DNA from: Veillonella sp. CHU740
GTDB taxonomy: Bacteria; Bacillota; Negativicutes; Veillonellales; Veillonellaceae
NCBI RefSeq assembly: GCF_003992055.1
Contig: NZ_RQVD01000003.1
Coordinates: forward strand, 62,001-126,000
Reading direction: 5' to 3'
DNA length: 64,000 bases
Below are positions 56,288 through 64,000 of the stretch, piece by piece. The notes beneath the pieces were generated by a model, which was given only the letters and a program-made list of their open reading frames with translations, had not been told where the DNA came from and did no database searches. Within the stretch, counting starts at the first letter, position 1; every line of letters begins with the position of its first letter. The position numbers and the translations under genes were made by a program.

Positions 56288-57016
56288 ATGTCAGGACATT
56301 CTAAATGGTCAAATATTAAACATAGAAAAGGTAAAAATGATGCGTTAAAAGCAAAAATTACCACAAAAATTAGCCGTGAAATCACAGTGGCTGTGAAAGC
56401 TGGTGGTACAGATCCAACAGGCAATATGCGCTTGAAATTAGCGTTACAAAAAGCTCGTGAAAATAATATTCCGAAAGATAATATCCAACGTGCCATCGAT
56501 AAAGGTGCCGGTGCTGGTGATGCGAATAACTACGAAGAAATTACTTATGAAGGATACGGCCCAGGCGGTGCTGCCATCCTTGTAGAAGTGATGACAGATA
56601 ACCGTAACCGTGCAGCTGCTGATGTGCGTCATGCCTTCTCCAAACGTGGTGGTAACCTAGGTGAAAGTGGCTCCGTTAACTGGATGTTCAAACGCAAAGG
56701 TGTATTTGTTATTCCGCAAGAAGGCAATGATGAAGAAACATTGACTTTATTGGCTCTTGATGCTGGTGCGGAAGACATCAAAGTAGAAGACGATGTATTC
56801 GTTATTTATACATTACCAGATGATTACGATACGGTAGAAGCTGCCTTAGCTGAGGCAGCTATCGCTACAGACATGGCACAAATTACAATGGTTCCAGATT
56901 CTAATATGGAATTGACCGGTGATGATGCAGTGAATATGCAACGTGTACTAGATATGTTGGAAGACTTAGACGACGTACAAGATGTGTATCACAATTCAAT
57001 TCTTAATATTGAGTAG
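56288..57016 (+). CDS. YebC/PmpR family protein
   Basis: This 242-residue protein carries the canonical start MSGHSKWSNIKHRKGKNDA and has EITYEGYGPGGAAILVEVMT near 90, the RHAFSKRGGNLGESGSVNWM block near 117 and the acidic C-terminus. The family has been described as DNA-binding regulators (PmpR) and more recently as translation factors for hard-to-read peptides (YebC). It is the last gene of the trmD cluster; AGGAGGAC precedes the ATG. Confidence 0.92.
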   Translation: MSGHSKWSNIKHRKGKNDALKAKITTKISREITVAVKAGGTDPTGNMRLKLALQKARENNIPKDNIQRAIDKGAGAGDANNYEEITYEGYGPGGAAILVEVMTDNRNRAAADVRHAFSKRGGNLGESGSVNWMFKRKGVFVIPQEGNDEETLTLLALDAGAEDIKVEDDVFVIYTLPDDYDTVEAALAEAAIATDMAQITMVPDSNMELTGDDAVNMQRVLDMLEDLDDVQDVYHNSILNIE

Positions 57017-57025
57017 TTAGAAGAG

Positions 57026-57072
57026 TGATAAAGTAGCGCTCTATAAAGGTTTTTAGAGTGCTACTTTTATCA
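57026..57072 (+). terminator. Hairpin after the yebC gene
   Basis: TGATAAAGTAGCGCTCTA pairs with TAGAGTGCTACTTTTATCA (one bulge and a G.T pair), with an 11-base loop. No clear T run follows, but the right arm contains TTTTAT. It lies directly behind the stop codon. Confidence 0.6.
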
Positions 57073-57307
57073 ATTATGCCTTAAAAATGGCAAAAAATAA
57101 AACAGTTGCACAACCTTTTCATATGAATGATATTACAGAGAGTAGAATAAATATAAAAAATGTCTAAATTTACATATCTAATTATTAGGATTTATTTTAA
57201 CGATTCCTGGTAATTAGGTTATTTGTGATATAAAGAATTTTAGAGGTATTTATTTCTATATTGATAAGCAAACTTTCAAAAATATTATCAATAAGCATTA
57301 ATGAAAT
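57073..57307. other. AT-rich spacer between yebC and the nadE-linked insertion
   Basis: No gene or clear signal is seen. It may contain the other end of the element that brought the recombinase, but no copy of the nadE 3' end was found by eye. Confidence 0.35.
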
Positions 57308-57338
57308 GAGCACAGCTATAAAGGCTGTGCTCTTTTTT
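57308..57338. terminator. Terminator at the end of the Dam gene
   Basis: GAGCACAGC pairs with GCTGTGCTC around a 7-base loop and is followed by TTTTTTAT on the plus strand. It overlaps the Dam stop region. The T run favours the plus direction, so it may stop read-through from yebC; for the minus strand it is weaker (CATTTCATT). Confidence 0.65.
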
Positions 57339-58203
57339 ATTTCAATATTACTTTGTCAAAAGATTCTATTTGAGTGATAGGACTACTAAATATGTATTCG
57401 TTAGCATTACGAACTTTATTAATAGAATAACGTAGTTGATATGTGTATAAATTATAGTCAGAATATATATCTTGAATTTCTGAACAATCATCATAAGTAG
57501 TAATCCACTTGTATTGATTCATTAATCTAATAGAATTTGATAACTCCATATGGTCAGTATGAGTAAGTGAGTTTTTATAAAGCGTTTGTCCTTGGTGATA
57601 GTAAGGAGGATCGAAAAATATAAATAATTGATTAGGATCTTTAGTAAGCAATATCTCTGAAATTAATCTCTTTGCATCTAACATATAAAGTTCTATTCTA
57701 TTTTTTTGTTTAGAAATATCCTTAATTTTTTTTATTAGATTTTGTTTGTTAAATCTGCAATCAATAGAGTATATTGACGATTGTTTGTATCCACCTATAG
57801 GACCACCAGTAATTATACCACCACGATTTGTACGATTCAGAAATAAGGTAGCAAATGCTAGGGAAAAGTTGTAATCTGAGATATCTCGTAATGTTAAATA
57901 TATTTCTTTTTGGTGGTACCATTCGTCTATAGTAATAGGTGTATTTTCAATCGTGTAAATTAATCTATCAGTATCATATAGTATGGAATACCAAATAGAG
58001 AATATGGAGGGATCTAAATCATTAAGAATGATACTATTTACTTGATTAGCTAGTAAGAGTTCCATAGATATGCCAGAACCTCCAGAAAATGGTTCACAAT
58101 ATATAGGGGATTGAATTTTATTAATTTTTATAAGATGATTTGTAAATTTTGCCAGTTGTGTTTTACCACCTGGATATCTTAGTATTGATTTTGTTCTTGG
58201 CAT
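57337..58203 (-). CDS. Dam-type DNA adenine methyltransferase
   Basis: This 288-residue N6-adenine methyltransferase has ILRYPGGKTQLAKF near residue 8 (SAM binding), YCEPFSGGSGISMELL near 36 and the catalytic DPPYYHQGQ near 190. This is the D12 class order of GATC methyltransferases. The ATG at 58203 lies eight bases after AGGAGG; a GTG nine bases upstream is too close to that site. It is the last of three minus-strand genes behind nadE. With the ATPase gene upstream it may form a defence or regulatory pair. Its recognition sequence is unknown. Confidence 0.85.
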   Translation of the reverse strand: MPRTKSILRYPGGKTQLAKFTNHLIKINKIQSPIYCEPFSGGSGISMELLLANQVNSIILNDLDPSIFSIWYSILYDTDRLIYTIENTPITIDEWYHQKEIYLTLRDISDYNFSLAFATLFLNRTNRGGIITGGPIGGYKQSSIYSIDCRFNKQNLIKKIKDISKQKNRIELYMLDAKRLISEILLTKDPNQLFIFFDPPYYHQGQTLYKNSLTHTDHMELSNSIRLMNQYKWITTYDDCSEIQDIYSDYNLYTYQLRYSINKVRNANEYIFSSPITQIESFDKVILK

Positions 58204-58261
58204 TTGATACACCTCCTTTTATCTTATTATAAAACAGAAAATGATGTTTGGACATAAAAAT

Positions 58262-59848
58262 TTATTCAGGAATATATAGTTTTTTAGAAATTGAATCCAC
58301 TGCGTTTTTGATAGCCTCAATTAAATCATTTCCTTCTTGTTCATATTCTTTAATCCAATAGCTAAATAAACTGGTATCATCAAATTGTGATTTATGATAT
58401 TTAAACCATGCTTTTAACTTTTCTCGTTTATTTCCATTTTTTTTGAATTGTGATAAATCTGTATTCTTAAAATAATTATAAGTAAGTCCATTTTCAAGGC
58501 AAGTGTATTGATTTAAATAATCCTTAGCATTACTGGAGTTGGAAGTAAGAAAATCAAGTAGACTTACTTCAATAGGTTTAGTTGAAGGTAAAATATAAAT
58601 ATGATGTCCAGATGCATTTTGAGCGGCAATATCATTCATGTTTTTTCTTTTAGTTTTTATATCTCCATCAAGGACTATAATTCTAGTGCCAAAGTAAGTT
58701 GGATCACACTTACTTAGAGACAATACTTCATTACAACCAACTGTTGTATCAAGTAAATTAATTTTATGTAAAATAGATTCTGGTAATAGGTGGTTAAGGA
58801 CCCATCTTGCTTCTGCATCTTCAGTAATAATTTTTATTTTCTGGTTTATTCTATTTGATGTTTCTTGAAGGAGATTTTTATATAATAATGGACCAGGTGA
58901 AGATATTATTGTTGGAGTAGGTTCGTTGTTGGCACGACTCAAAAAATATATTTCTATCGGCTTAATATCATCGTTTGAATGCTGTTGTGGTTCAGCTATT
59001 AAACGTGCATAATCTAATAGAGAAATGCTATGAGTTGTAAAAACTATTTGTAAATCTAATTTTTTAGAAGATGTATATAAATAATCAAATAATCTATTTT
59101 GTGCAGATGGGTGCAATGCAGCATCAAGTTCATCAATTAATAGTAGCCCACCATTATAGTCATCAGGAAAGTCCATTTGTAACTTTCTAAATGATTCGAC
59201 TGCTAAAAGAATTTGTGCTAGATTATCTTGCCCAGCAGAATTAGTAAGGTAATCATATTTATCAGTATTAATGCCTATAGGTGATTTATTATTCCCATCA
59301 AGGTAAACACGATTAACTGACTGAATATTCTCATTGATAGAGAGAATTTTCTGATAATTTGTAAGAAATGAATCAGGAATATTATTAATAGTCATTGGAT
59401 TTTTGTCAGATGATATTAAAGCTTCTCCTAAAGGAAATAAACGTGATAATCCTAAATATAGGGAAGGATGTGACTGCTTTGCATTTGACCGTTTACCATC
59501 TGCTGTTATAGTCAAGGGGATAAGCCGTCCTCTGGTGTTATTTTCTTGCCATGTTATTCTGTACTTTAAGTCAGGTTCGCTATCGTATGAAATACTTGCA
59601 ATATTTGACTTGCTAGTATCAAATGTAGGAGACATTTTAAATAAATCACTCCATTCACATCTAAAAGCAGATTGTAATATTGGACGACCTTTATTTGATT
59701 TTAATTCACAAGAGTTTCCTAATAAGCCAAGAATTGTAGATTTACCTACGGCATTTGTGCCAGAAAAAATAGTAATATTTTGACCAATATTAAATTTAGC
59801 ATCTTTGAAACATCTAAAATCATTAATAGTTAGAGAGGTAATTTTCAT
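58262..59848 (-). CDS. OLD-like ATPase with C-terminal TOPRIM domain
   Basis: This 528-residue protein opens with the ABC/OLD-type ATPase: LTINDFRCFKDAKFNIG, Walker A FSGTNAVGKSTILG near residue 32, then a glutamine-containing SAGQDNLAQILLA near 210, Walker B GGLLLIDELDAALHPSAQN near 235 and H-loop VFTTHSISLLDYA near 268. A TOPRIM-like part follows: IITEDAEARWVLNHLL near 343 and RIIVLDGDIKTK near 393, with the acidic residues of the OLD nuclease centre. OLD proteins act in phage defence. Here the next gene encodes a Dam methyltransferase, 58 bases away. AAGGAGATT precedes the ATG. Confidence 0.78.
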   Translation of the reverse strand: MKITSLTINDFRCFKDAKFNIGQNITIFSGTNAVGKSTILGLLGNSCELKSNKGRPILQSAFRCEWSDLFKMSPTFDTSKSNIASISYDSEPDLKYRITWQENNTRGRLIPLTITADGKRSNAKQSHPSLYLGLSRLFPLGEALISSDKNPMTINNIPDSFLTNYQKILSINENIQSVNRVYLDGNNKSPIGINTDKYDYLTNSAGQDNLAQILLAVESFRKLQMDFPDDYNGGLLLIDELDAALHPSAQNRLFDYLYTSSKKLDLQIVFTTHSISLLDYARLIAEPQQHSNDDIKPIEIYFLSRANNEPTPTIISSPGPLLYKNLLQETSNRINQKIKIITEDAEARWVLNHLLPESILHKINLLDTTVGCNEVLSLSKCDPTYFGTRIIVLDGDIKTKRKNMNDIAAQNASGHHIYILPSTKPIEVSLLDFLTSNSSNAKDYLNQYTCLENGLTYNYFKNTDLSQFKKNGNKREKLKAWFKYHKSQFDDTSLFSYWIKEYEQEGNDLIEAIKNAVDSISKKLYIPE

Positions 59849-59885
59849 AATAATCTCCTTATAAATTTATATATTTTAAAAATGT

Positions 59886-62546
59886 TTATTTTGACATACT
59901 CATCATTTCCCCAGTAAATGTTACAGGTAATGTATTGACGGCATCTAGGAATTGTTTTCTTGTCTTATGGATATATACGTCACTGGTTACATCTCCGGTA
60001 TGTGTATGACCTACAATGGATTTTAGAATATAGATATCCATACCGGCATTGCGTGCCAGGGTGATGAACGTTAGACGTGTGTCATGTGGTTTATGCTTAG
60101 ATAATCCTAAGGATTCACATAAATGCTCTATAGGTCTTGATAAACGTGTAGGGATTAATTTAGGGGGAAGTAATGTTTCTGAACGTGAGAAATGTGATTT
60201 ACTGTAAATCTCTTTTATAAAGGGCATAATACAATCAGCTAAAGGAATCATACGATCTTTACCAGCAGCTGTTTTTGAACCACCAATTACATATTGCTCC
60301 TTTAGATTTACATTTTCTAGTTTCACCTGGTAGAGCTCAACAGGTCTCATTCCAGTATAGATATAAATTAATACGATACGTACAAGGATATCATCTGTGT
60401 GCTGCCATAATATGGAAATCTCCTCTGGTGTAAATGGTTTATGAATATTTGATTTAACGGCAGGAGGTAGTGTCATGTCCAGGGCATAGTTCTTTGTCAT
60501 AATATCATTTTTAATAGCTTCTAGTTTATGTTTTAGTTCCTCATATTGTCGTGAGAAGTAGACTTTTATTTGGCTTTCACAGAGATCATTTCCAAAGCCT
60601 CGTTCACTTACAAGTAAGATAGGGGGAGCTTGAATTCGTTTAGCTACAGCTAGGCCATTATAAGATTTCCACCAGCACTCTAAGTCTGCTATGAAAGAGC
60701 TTGCGTTAGGAAAATAGTGGCGAATCGATTTTGGTAAATCTAGCATTACATCTAGTGTACCCAATGCATAAGCATGCAAAATTTCCTCTGGTGTTAGTCG
60801 AGTACGATTGGAAGAGACATCGTTTCTATCCACAGGAATACCTTCCACAAAGGAACGGAACAATCTATCATGGTATTCGTATTGCAGTGGGTCTCCCATG
60901 CCTTGTGTAATGTCTTGTGCGGAAGAGAGTTCTGCACTTGGTACGACCTCGATAGAACCTTGGGGAATTACTTCTCGTTTGAAAATTTCTTCGTTCATGT
61001 ATTGTGCTAACGCATATACATCTTGTTTCCACAAATCCCCAGTAGCAGCCAGGAATCCAGCCAAATCACCATACATTGTTGCATAGCCAATGGTAAATTC
61101 TGTTTTATTTCCATTGCATGTAAAAGCCCCATTCACAGCAGAAGCAATGCCAGCTAGGATACGAGAAGAACGATCACGGGCTTGGATATTTTCTTTACCT
61201 AAGGTGCTAAGAGTAAGTGTAGATCTGTTAGTGACTATGGTACTAGGTGCTTCATCTGGGGTGTGAATAGTAGTATCACTAAGTAAATCAAATGGTGTAC
61301 TCTCTAATTGTTGTATGGTAGCTGTAACACCATCTTCGATAGGAGTAACACCGTAATGACAACCAATATTCTTTGCCAATTGATAGGCTAAGTCTTTTGT
61401 CATATCTGAGTTGTAGCGACTTGGCATGTTGACTAAGTAGAGGTGGTCAGGAGGAATGACTGTGCTATATAACGCTGCATTGACAGCAGAGTCAATACCA
61501 CCGGAAGCACCAATGACAATACGCTGAATCCCAGTTTGTTTTAAAAATTGACGAATACCATAGTGTAGTGCTTTGTATAGATTAGGAATGTAATGGCTTT
61601 GAGAAAAATGATGCCCCTCAGATGCTGTTTCTAACGGAACAGAAGTTGATTCCTTTGTATCTTCAGCTGGACTCCATAGTGTATCTTTTAATAACACAGG
61701 GCGCACAGTGTCTTCAAAGGCTGGTGTATCTTCAACAATAGATCCTTGTGCATCATATAAGGTAGAACACCCATCGAAGAGACAAATATTCTTTCCATTA
61801 TTTTGGATGCCCACAGCATTTACATACGCAATAGGTGTATGATACTTAGCAGCTTGTTGACTAAACAGCTGATGCCGTTGCTCTTGTTTTTGCATGCTAA
61901 AAGGAGAAGCCGAACAGTTTACAATTAGGTTTACAGGGATGCCTTGCTCTTTGCTAGCACTCATCATAGTAGCAGTAGGGCAATGATTGTAATGAGTATC
62001 CCAACTATCTTCACAGATCATAGGCGCAATTATGAAAGTACCGTGACGAGTAGGGATAGTGACAGGTTGATTAACAACAGTAAGCGGAATTTGCTTTTCT
62101 TCAGATACTGTTGTGGCACTAGTAAAATACCGTGGTTCGTTAAAGTAGCGATAAGATGGTAATAATGTTTTAATCGTAAATGGATATGGTTGAGATTCGT
62201 TATGTAATAATTTCCCCTGAGAAGCTACATATAGTGCATTATATTTTCGGAGACTTCCATCTTGATTTTGTAACTGATGATCTATAGCTACATTACCAAA
62301 TACAATGGAGAGGTTAGAATCTTTTGTTGCTTTCACTAGTTCCTCACCATAGTAGAGACAATCTTTTACAAAAGAAATTTGATCCCATAGATCTCCTACA
62401 AGATAGCCACTGATACATAACTCGGGAAAGATCAGAATATCGGTATTGACTGCTTTAGCATAAGCGATAGCCTGTAACATCGATTGATAGTTAATTTGCG
62501 GTTGCCCCGGTTGTACTTGGATTTGACCAAAAGCAATACGAATCAT
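59886..62546 (-). CDS. nadE: Glutamine-dependent NAD synthetase fused in frame to a tyrosine recombinase catalytic domain
   Basis: An 886-residue chimaera. Residues 1 to about 675 are NadE: nitrilase-type glutaminase (FPELCISGYLVGD, ICEDSWD, NCSASPF), PP-loop IVIGASGGIDSAVNAALY and TIGYATMYGDLAGFLAATGDLWK, ending VYFSRQYEELKHKLEA as normal NadE does. From KNDIMTKNYALDM on (below about 60515) it is the core of a tyrosine recombinase: R in TGMRPVELY, K in GSKTAAGKDR, HDTRLTF, GHTHTGD and Y in DVYIHKT are all present, but the N-terminal arm is missing. The start is ATG 62546 behind AAGGAG. NadE makes NAD from deamido-NAD. Whether the tail is active or merely carried is unknown. Confidence 0.85.
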   Translation of the reverse strand: MIRIAFGQIQVQPGQPQINYQSMLQAIAYAKAVNTDILIFPELCISGYLVGDLWDQISFVKDCLYYGEELVKATKDSNLSIVFGNVAIDHQLQNQDGSLRKYNALYVASQGKLLHNESQPYPFTIKTLLPSYRYFNEPRYFTSATTVSEEKQIPLTVVNQPVTIPTRHGTFIIAPMICEDSWDTHYNHCPTATMMSASKEQGIPVNLIVNCSASPFSMQKQEQRHQLFSQQAAKYHTPIAYVNAVGIQNNGKNICLFDGCSTLYDAQGSIVEDTPAFEDTVRPVLLKDTLWSPAEDTKESTSVPLETASEGHHFSQSHYIPNLYKALHYGIRQFLKQTGIQRIVIGASGGIDSAVNAALYSTVIPPDHLYLVNMPSRYNSDMTKDLAYQLAKNIGCHYGVTPIEDGVTATIQQLESTPFDLLSDTTIHTPDEAPSTIVTNRSTLTLSTLGKENIQARDRSSRILAGIASAVNGAFTCNGNKTEFTIGYATMYGDLAGFLAATGDLWKQDVYALAQYMNEEIFKREVIPQGSIEVVPSAELSSAQDITQGMGDPLQYEYHDRLFRSFVEGIPVDRNDVSSNRTRLTPEEILHAYALGTLDVMLDLPKSIRHYFPNASSFIADLECWWKSYNGLAVAKRIQAPPILLVSERGFGNDLCESQIKVYFSRQYEELKHKLEAIKNDIMTKNYALDMTLPPAVKSNIHKPFTPEEISILWQHTDDILVRIVLIYIYTGMRPVELYQVKLENVNLKEQYVIGGSKTAAGKDRMIPLADCIMPFIKEIYSKSHFSRSETLLPPKLIPTRLSRPIEHLCESLGLSKHKPHDTRLTFITLARNAGMDIYILKSIVGHTHTGDVTSDVYIHKTRKQFLDAVNTLPVTFTGEMMSMSK

Positions 62547-62584
62547 AAGAACTCCTTTTATAGTATCGTTAATAATCATAGTCT

Positions 62585-62609
62585 GAATGCTGTCATTATT
62601 ATAGCATTC
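62585..62609 (-). promoter_or_regulatory. Inverted repeat around the -10 box of nadE
   Basis: GAATGCT (62585-62591) and AGCATTC (62603-62609) are perfect inverted 7-base arms with an 11-base gap. On the minus strand they enclose TATAAT (62598-62603), 52 bases before the start codon. A repressor bound here would block nadE; the regulator is not identified. Confidence 0.5.
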
Positions 62610-62664
62610 TTTTACAGTATTTGCTGTTAAGATGGCAAATGTTTGTAGAAAGTAGAAAAAGGTG

Positions 62665-62694
62665 TTGACCATAGTTGATATTGTTTCTTATAAT
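62665..62694 (+). promoter_or_regulatory. Promoter of the small-ORF/HTH gene pair
   Basis: TTGACC (62665-62670) and TATAAT (62689-62694), 18 bases apart, face the 52-codon gene. Just downstream two GTATAC palindromes (62705-62710, 62721-62726) are spaced 10 bases apart, a possible operator. Confidence 0.6.
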
Positions 62695-62760
62695 TTAAGT
62701 ATATGTATACTGGTTTTATAGTATACGAGTTATTGTTATATATGAGAGAGAGGGGATATA

Positions 62761-62919
62761 ATGAAACGATATATGGTAAAATTTCACTATCCTAATAGCA
62801 CAACCGTACATACAGCGTATGAAAGTGCCAGCTCTAGAAGCGAGGCAGCCAATAAGGTGAAAGCTCGTGAGGCCGGTTGTGGTCGCATAGTAAAAATTAT
62901 TGCCACGATAGAGCGGTAA
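62761..62919 (+). CDS. Small hypothetical protein, 52 residues
   Basis: A short frame with a good GAGAGGGG ribosome binding site 6-7 bases before the ATG and a promoter 70 bases upstream. The product is basic (14 Lys/Arg/His, few acidic residues), starts MKRYMVKFHYPNS and ends KIIATIER; the middle ESASSRSEAANKVKAREAG is helix-like. I do not recognise a family. The HTH gene begins five bases after its stop, so both are probably one transcript. Confidence 0.55.
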   Translation: MKRYMVKFHYPNSTTVHTAYESASSRSEAANKVKAREAGCGRIVKIIATIER

Positions 62920-62924
62920 GGTCT

Positions 62925-63176
62925 ATGCGAAAAGAGGGTAAAAAAGGAAAAGTACAGCGTATATTGATTATGCATCGGCGACTATTACAAGGTGAAACAC
63001 TGAATAAGCATGAGTTATCAGAGGAGTTTTGTATTAATGAACGATCTGTTCAGCGAGACATTGATGAATTACGAAATTATTTACATGAAGAGAATATAGA
63101 GTGTGGATATGATTTATGTATTCATTATGATACAAAGCGAAAAGGATATGTATTGATTCATATTGACCCTATGTAA
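62925..63176 (+). CDS. Short DeoR/HTH_11-type DNA-binding protein
   Basis: This 83-residue protein has a winged helix-turn-helix: VQRILIMHRRLLQGETLNKH, then ELSEEFCINERSVQRDIDEL with the recognition helix, and a wing GYDLCIHYDTKRKGYVL. That is the N-terminal domain of WYL-type regulators without the WYL ligand domain. It may be a complete small regulator or a shortened one. ATG 62925 is chosen because it starts the conserved part; an upstream ATG at 62877 overlaps the preceding small gene. Possible target: its own promoter or nadE. Confidence 0.65.
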   Translation: MRKEGKKGKVQRILIMHRRLLQGETLNKHELSEEFCINERSVQRDIDELRNYLHEENIECGYDLCIHYDTKRKGYVLIHIDPM

Positions 63177-63270
63177 TCGAATGCGAATGAAGATGATTCT
63201 TTACGAGCGATGGTGGTTATCGTGTTTATATCTAAAAAGGATATAAATCCATGTAAGAAAGGATAAAACT

Positions 63271-63756
63271 ATGTTAAAAAAGATAGCGCTAGCAGGCGTA
63301 TTAGCAATGGGAATGATGGTGACAGGACAGGCAAAAGTAGCACCTACGACGTATATAGGAAATGGTACACTTGCATATTTTGATTATAATACGAATTTCC
63401 CACAAATGTATTCACGCATGGGGATGGGACAATACATGGATAGAACATCTGCTGTCATAGTAGAACAAACTTCTAGTAAAATGATTATAGCAGTAAATAC
63501 ATTTTTTGTAAGTGGTGCTGATACAAGTAGCCCTAGCATGTATGGATATACAACGAGAAAGTTCTTATATGATCTTGTTAATAAACGCTTATATGCATTC
63601 GATGATAATGGTAACACAAGACAGATAAGACCAGATGATATGGAAGCGGCGACTAGAGGATCTATACAGCCAGCAGAAGCAGCCTATTATATTTTGACAG
63701 GTGAAAAGTTCTTTGGTCGTAGTCGATTCCTTCAAGAATTTTATGATCGTTTGTAA
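63271..63756 (+). CDS. Secreted protein of unknown function
   Basis: A 161-residue protein with a classic signal peptide (MLKKIALAGVLAMGMMVTGQAKV, cleavage likely after QAK or GQA). The mature part is tyrosine-, phenylalanine- and methionine-rich with NFPQMYSRMGMGQYMDR and a repeated beta-type pattern (KMIIAVNTFFVS, RKFLYDLVNKRLYAFDDNG). The C-terminus AEAAYYILTGEKFFGRSRF appears helical. I know no named family for it. AAGGATAAAACT precedes the ATG. Export to the periplasm or surface is inferred. Confidence 0.6.
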   Translation: MLKKIALAGVLAMGMMVTGQAKVAPTTYIGNGTLAYFDYNTNFPQMYSRMGMGQYMDRTSAVIVEQTSSKMIIAVNTFFVSGADTSSPSMYGYTTRKFLYDLVNKRLYAFDDNGNTRQIRPDDMEAATRGSIQPAEAAYYILTGEKFFGRSRFLQEFYDRL

Positions 63757-63828
63757 GATGAACGGTAGAGTTTAAATATTTTCATATTCCATTATAAAAT
63801 CACTCTACGCATGATCTCTTCTCTATGC

Positions 63829-63834
63829 TATAAT
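63829..63834 (+). promoter_or_regulatory. -10 element for the gene at the window end
   Basis: A TATAAT lies about 66 bases before the last start codon. No good -35 was found at 16-18 bases. Confidence 0.35.
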
Positions 63835-63900
63835 GTAGATTATATATCAACGAAAGTAGTTTTATAGTCTTGTCGCCATGCGAGGAAAGGGAGAAATGTC

Positions 63901-64000
63901 ATGTCACCAGAGTTAGAAGAACCTCATCAAGGAGCCATTTCAGGTGTAAAAAAACGTAATAACGGGGCAAAATCAGAGAAATTTGTGAGGGGGATTGATG
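63901..64000 (+). CDS. Start of a gene that runs out of the window
   Basis: From ATG 63901, behind GGAAAGGGAG, a frame remains open to the window end (33 codons). It begins MSPELEEPHQGAISGVKKRN and is hydrophilic. Too short to identify. Confidence 0.5.
   Translation, partial: MSPELEEPHQGAISGVKKRNNGAKSEKFVRGID

Noticed and set aside
57073..57307. A duplicated 3' end of nadE as an attachment site
   Set aside because: No stretch matching the nadE end near 60520-60560 was found by eye, so no att site is claimed.

Overview
The window looks like a chromosomal stretch of a diderm Firmicute of the class Negativicutes, most likely Veillonella. This is inferred from outer-membrane genes (TonB-dependent receptors, a YadA-type adhesin, a lipoprotein binding protein) sitting beside Firmicute-style regulation (a tryptophan T-box, a HutP-family protein, strong AGGAGG ribosome binding sites). 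No database was available, so the genus is an inference. No rRNA, tRNA or CRISPR array was seen.

1-7979: the end of an anaerobic cobalamin operon (cbiD-E-T-F-G-H-J-C) runs without gaps into a BtuC/BtuD-type ABC importer and ends at a clear terminator. 7980-26036: an AT-rich accessory island. It holds, in order, a KilA-N/BRO phage-type pseudogene, an RNase H-RnlA fusion toxin with an RnlB antitoxin, a decayed IS30 transposase, a GHKL ATPase-nuclease with a 5-methylcytosine methyltransferase, a second decayed BRO/KilA-N copy and inverted IS30 remnant, and a LlaJI-like restriction-modification operon (small regulator, M1, a nonsense-broken M2, McrB-like R1, McrC/LlaJI-like R2). A frameshifted AAA ATPase and an ISL3 transposase remnant close the island. 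It lies between the btuCD importer and a binding-protein lipoprotein plus an exported CbiK cobaltochelatase (26095-28107, minus strand), so it appears to split a tetrapyrrole/cobalt locus.

28420-41718: surface genes. There is a trimeric autotransporter with an unusual coiled coil after its membrane anchor, then two tandem 1.7 kaa paralogues. Each fuses a complete TonB-dependent receptor to a second outer-membrane beta-barrel, and both share a conserved upstream element. 42138-57016: housekeeping genes. These are a DUF454 membrane protein, aroD, a T-box-controlled trpE-G-D-CF-B-A operon, a HutP-family gene, menB-menE-thioesterase (menaquinone), trmD with its RNA methyltransferase neighbour, and a yebC/pmpR regulator.

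57308-62546 (minus strand): a second accessory insertion. NAD synthetase is fused in frame to the catalytic domain of a tyrosine recombinase and is followed by an OLD-like ATPase-TOPRIM gene and a Dam-type adenine methylase. The window ends with a small ORF, a short HTH regulator, a secreted hypothetical protein and the start of a further gene.

The strongest candidates for something new are the RNase H-RnlA/RnlB module, the tandem receptor-plus-barrel fusions next to an exported cobaltochelatase, and the NadE-recombinase fusion with its ATPase/Dam cargo.
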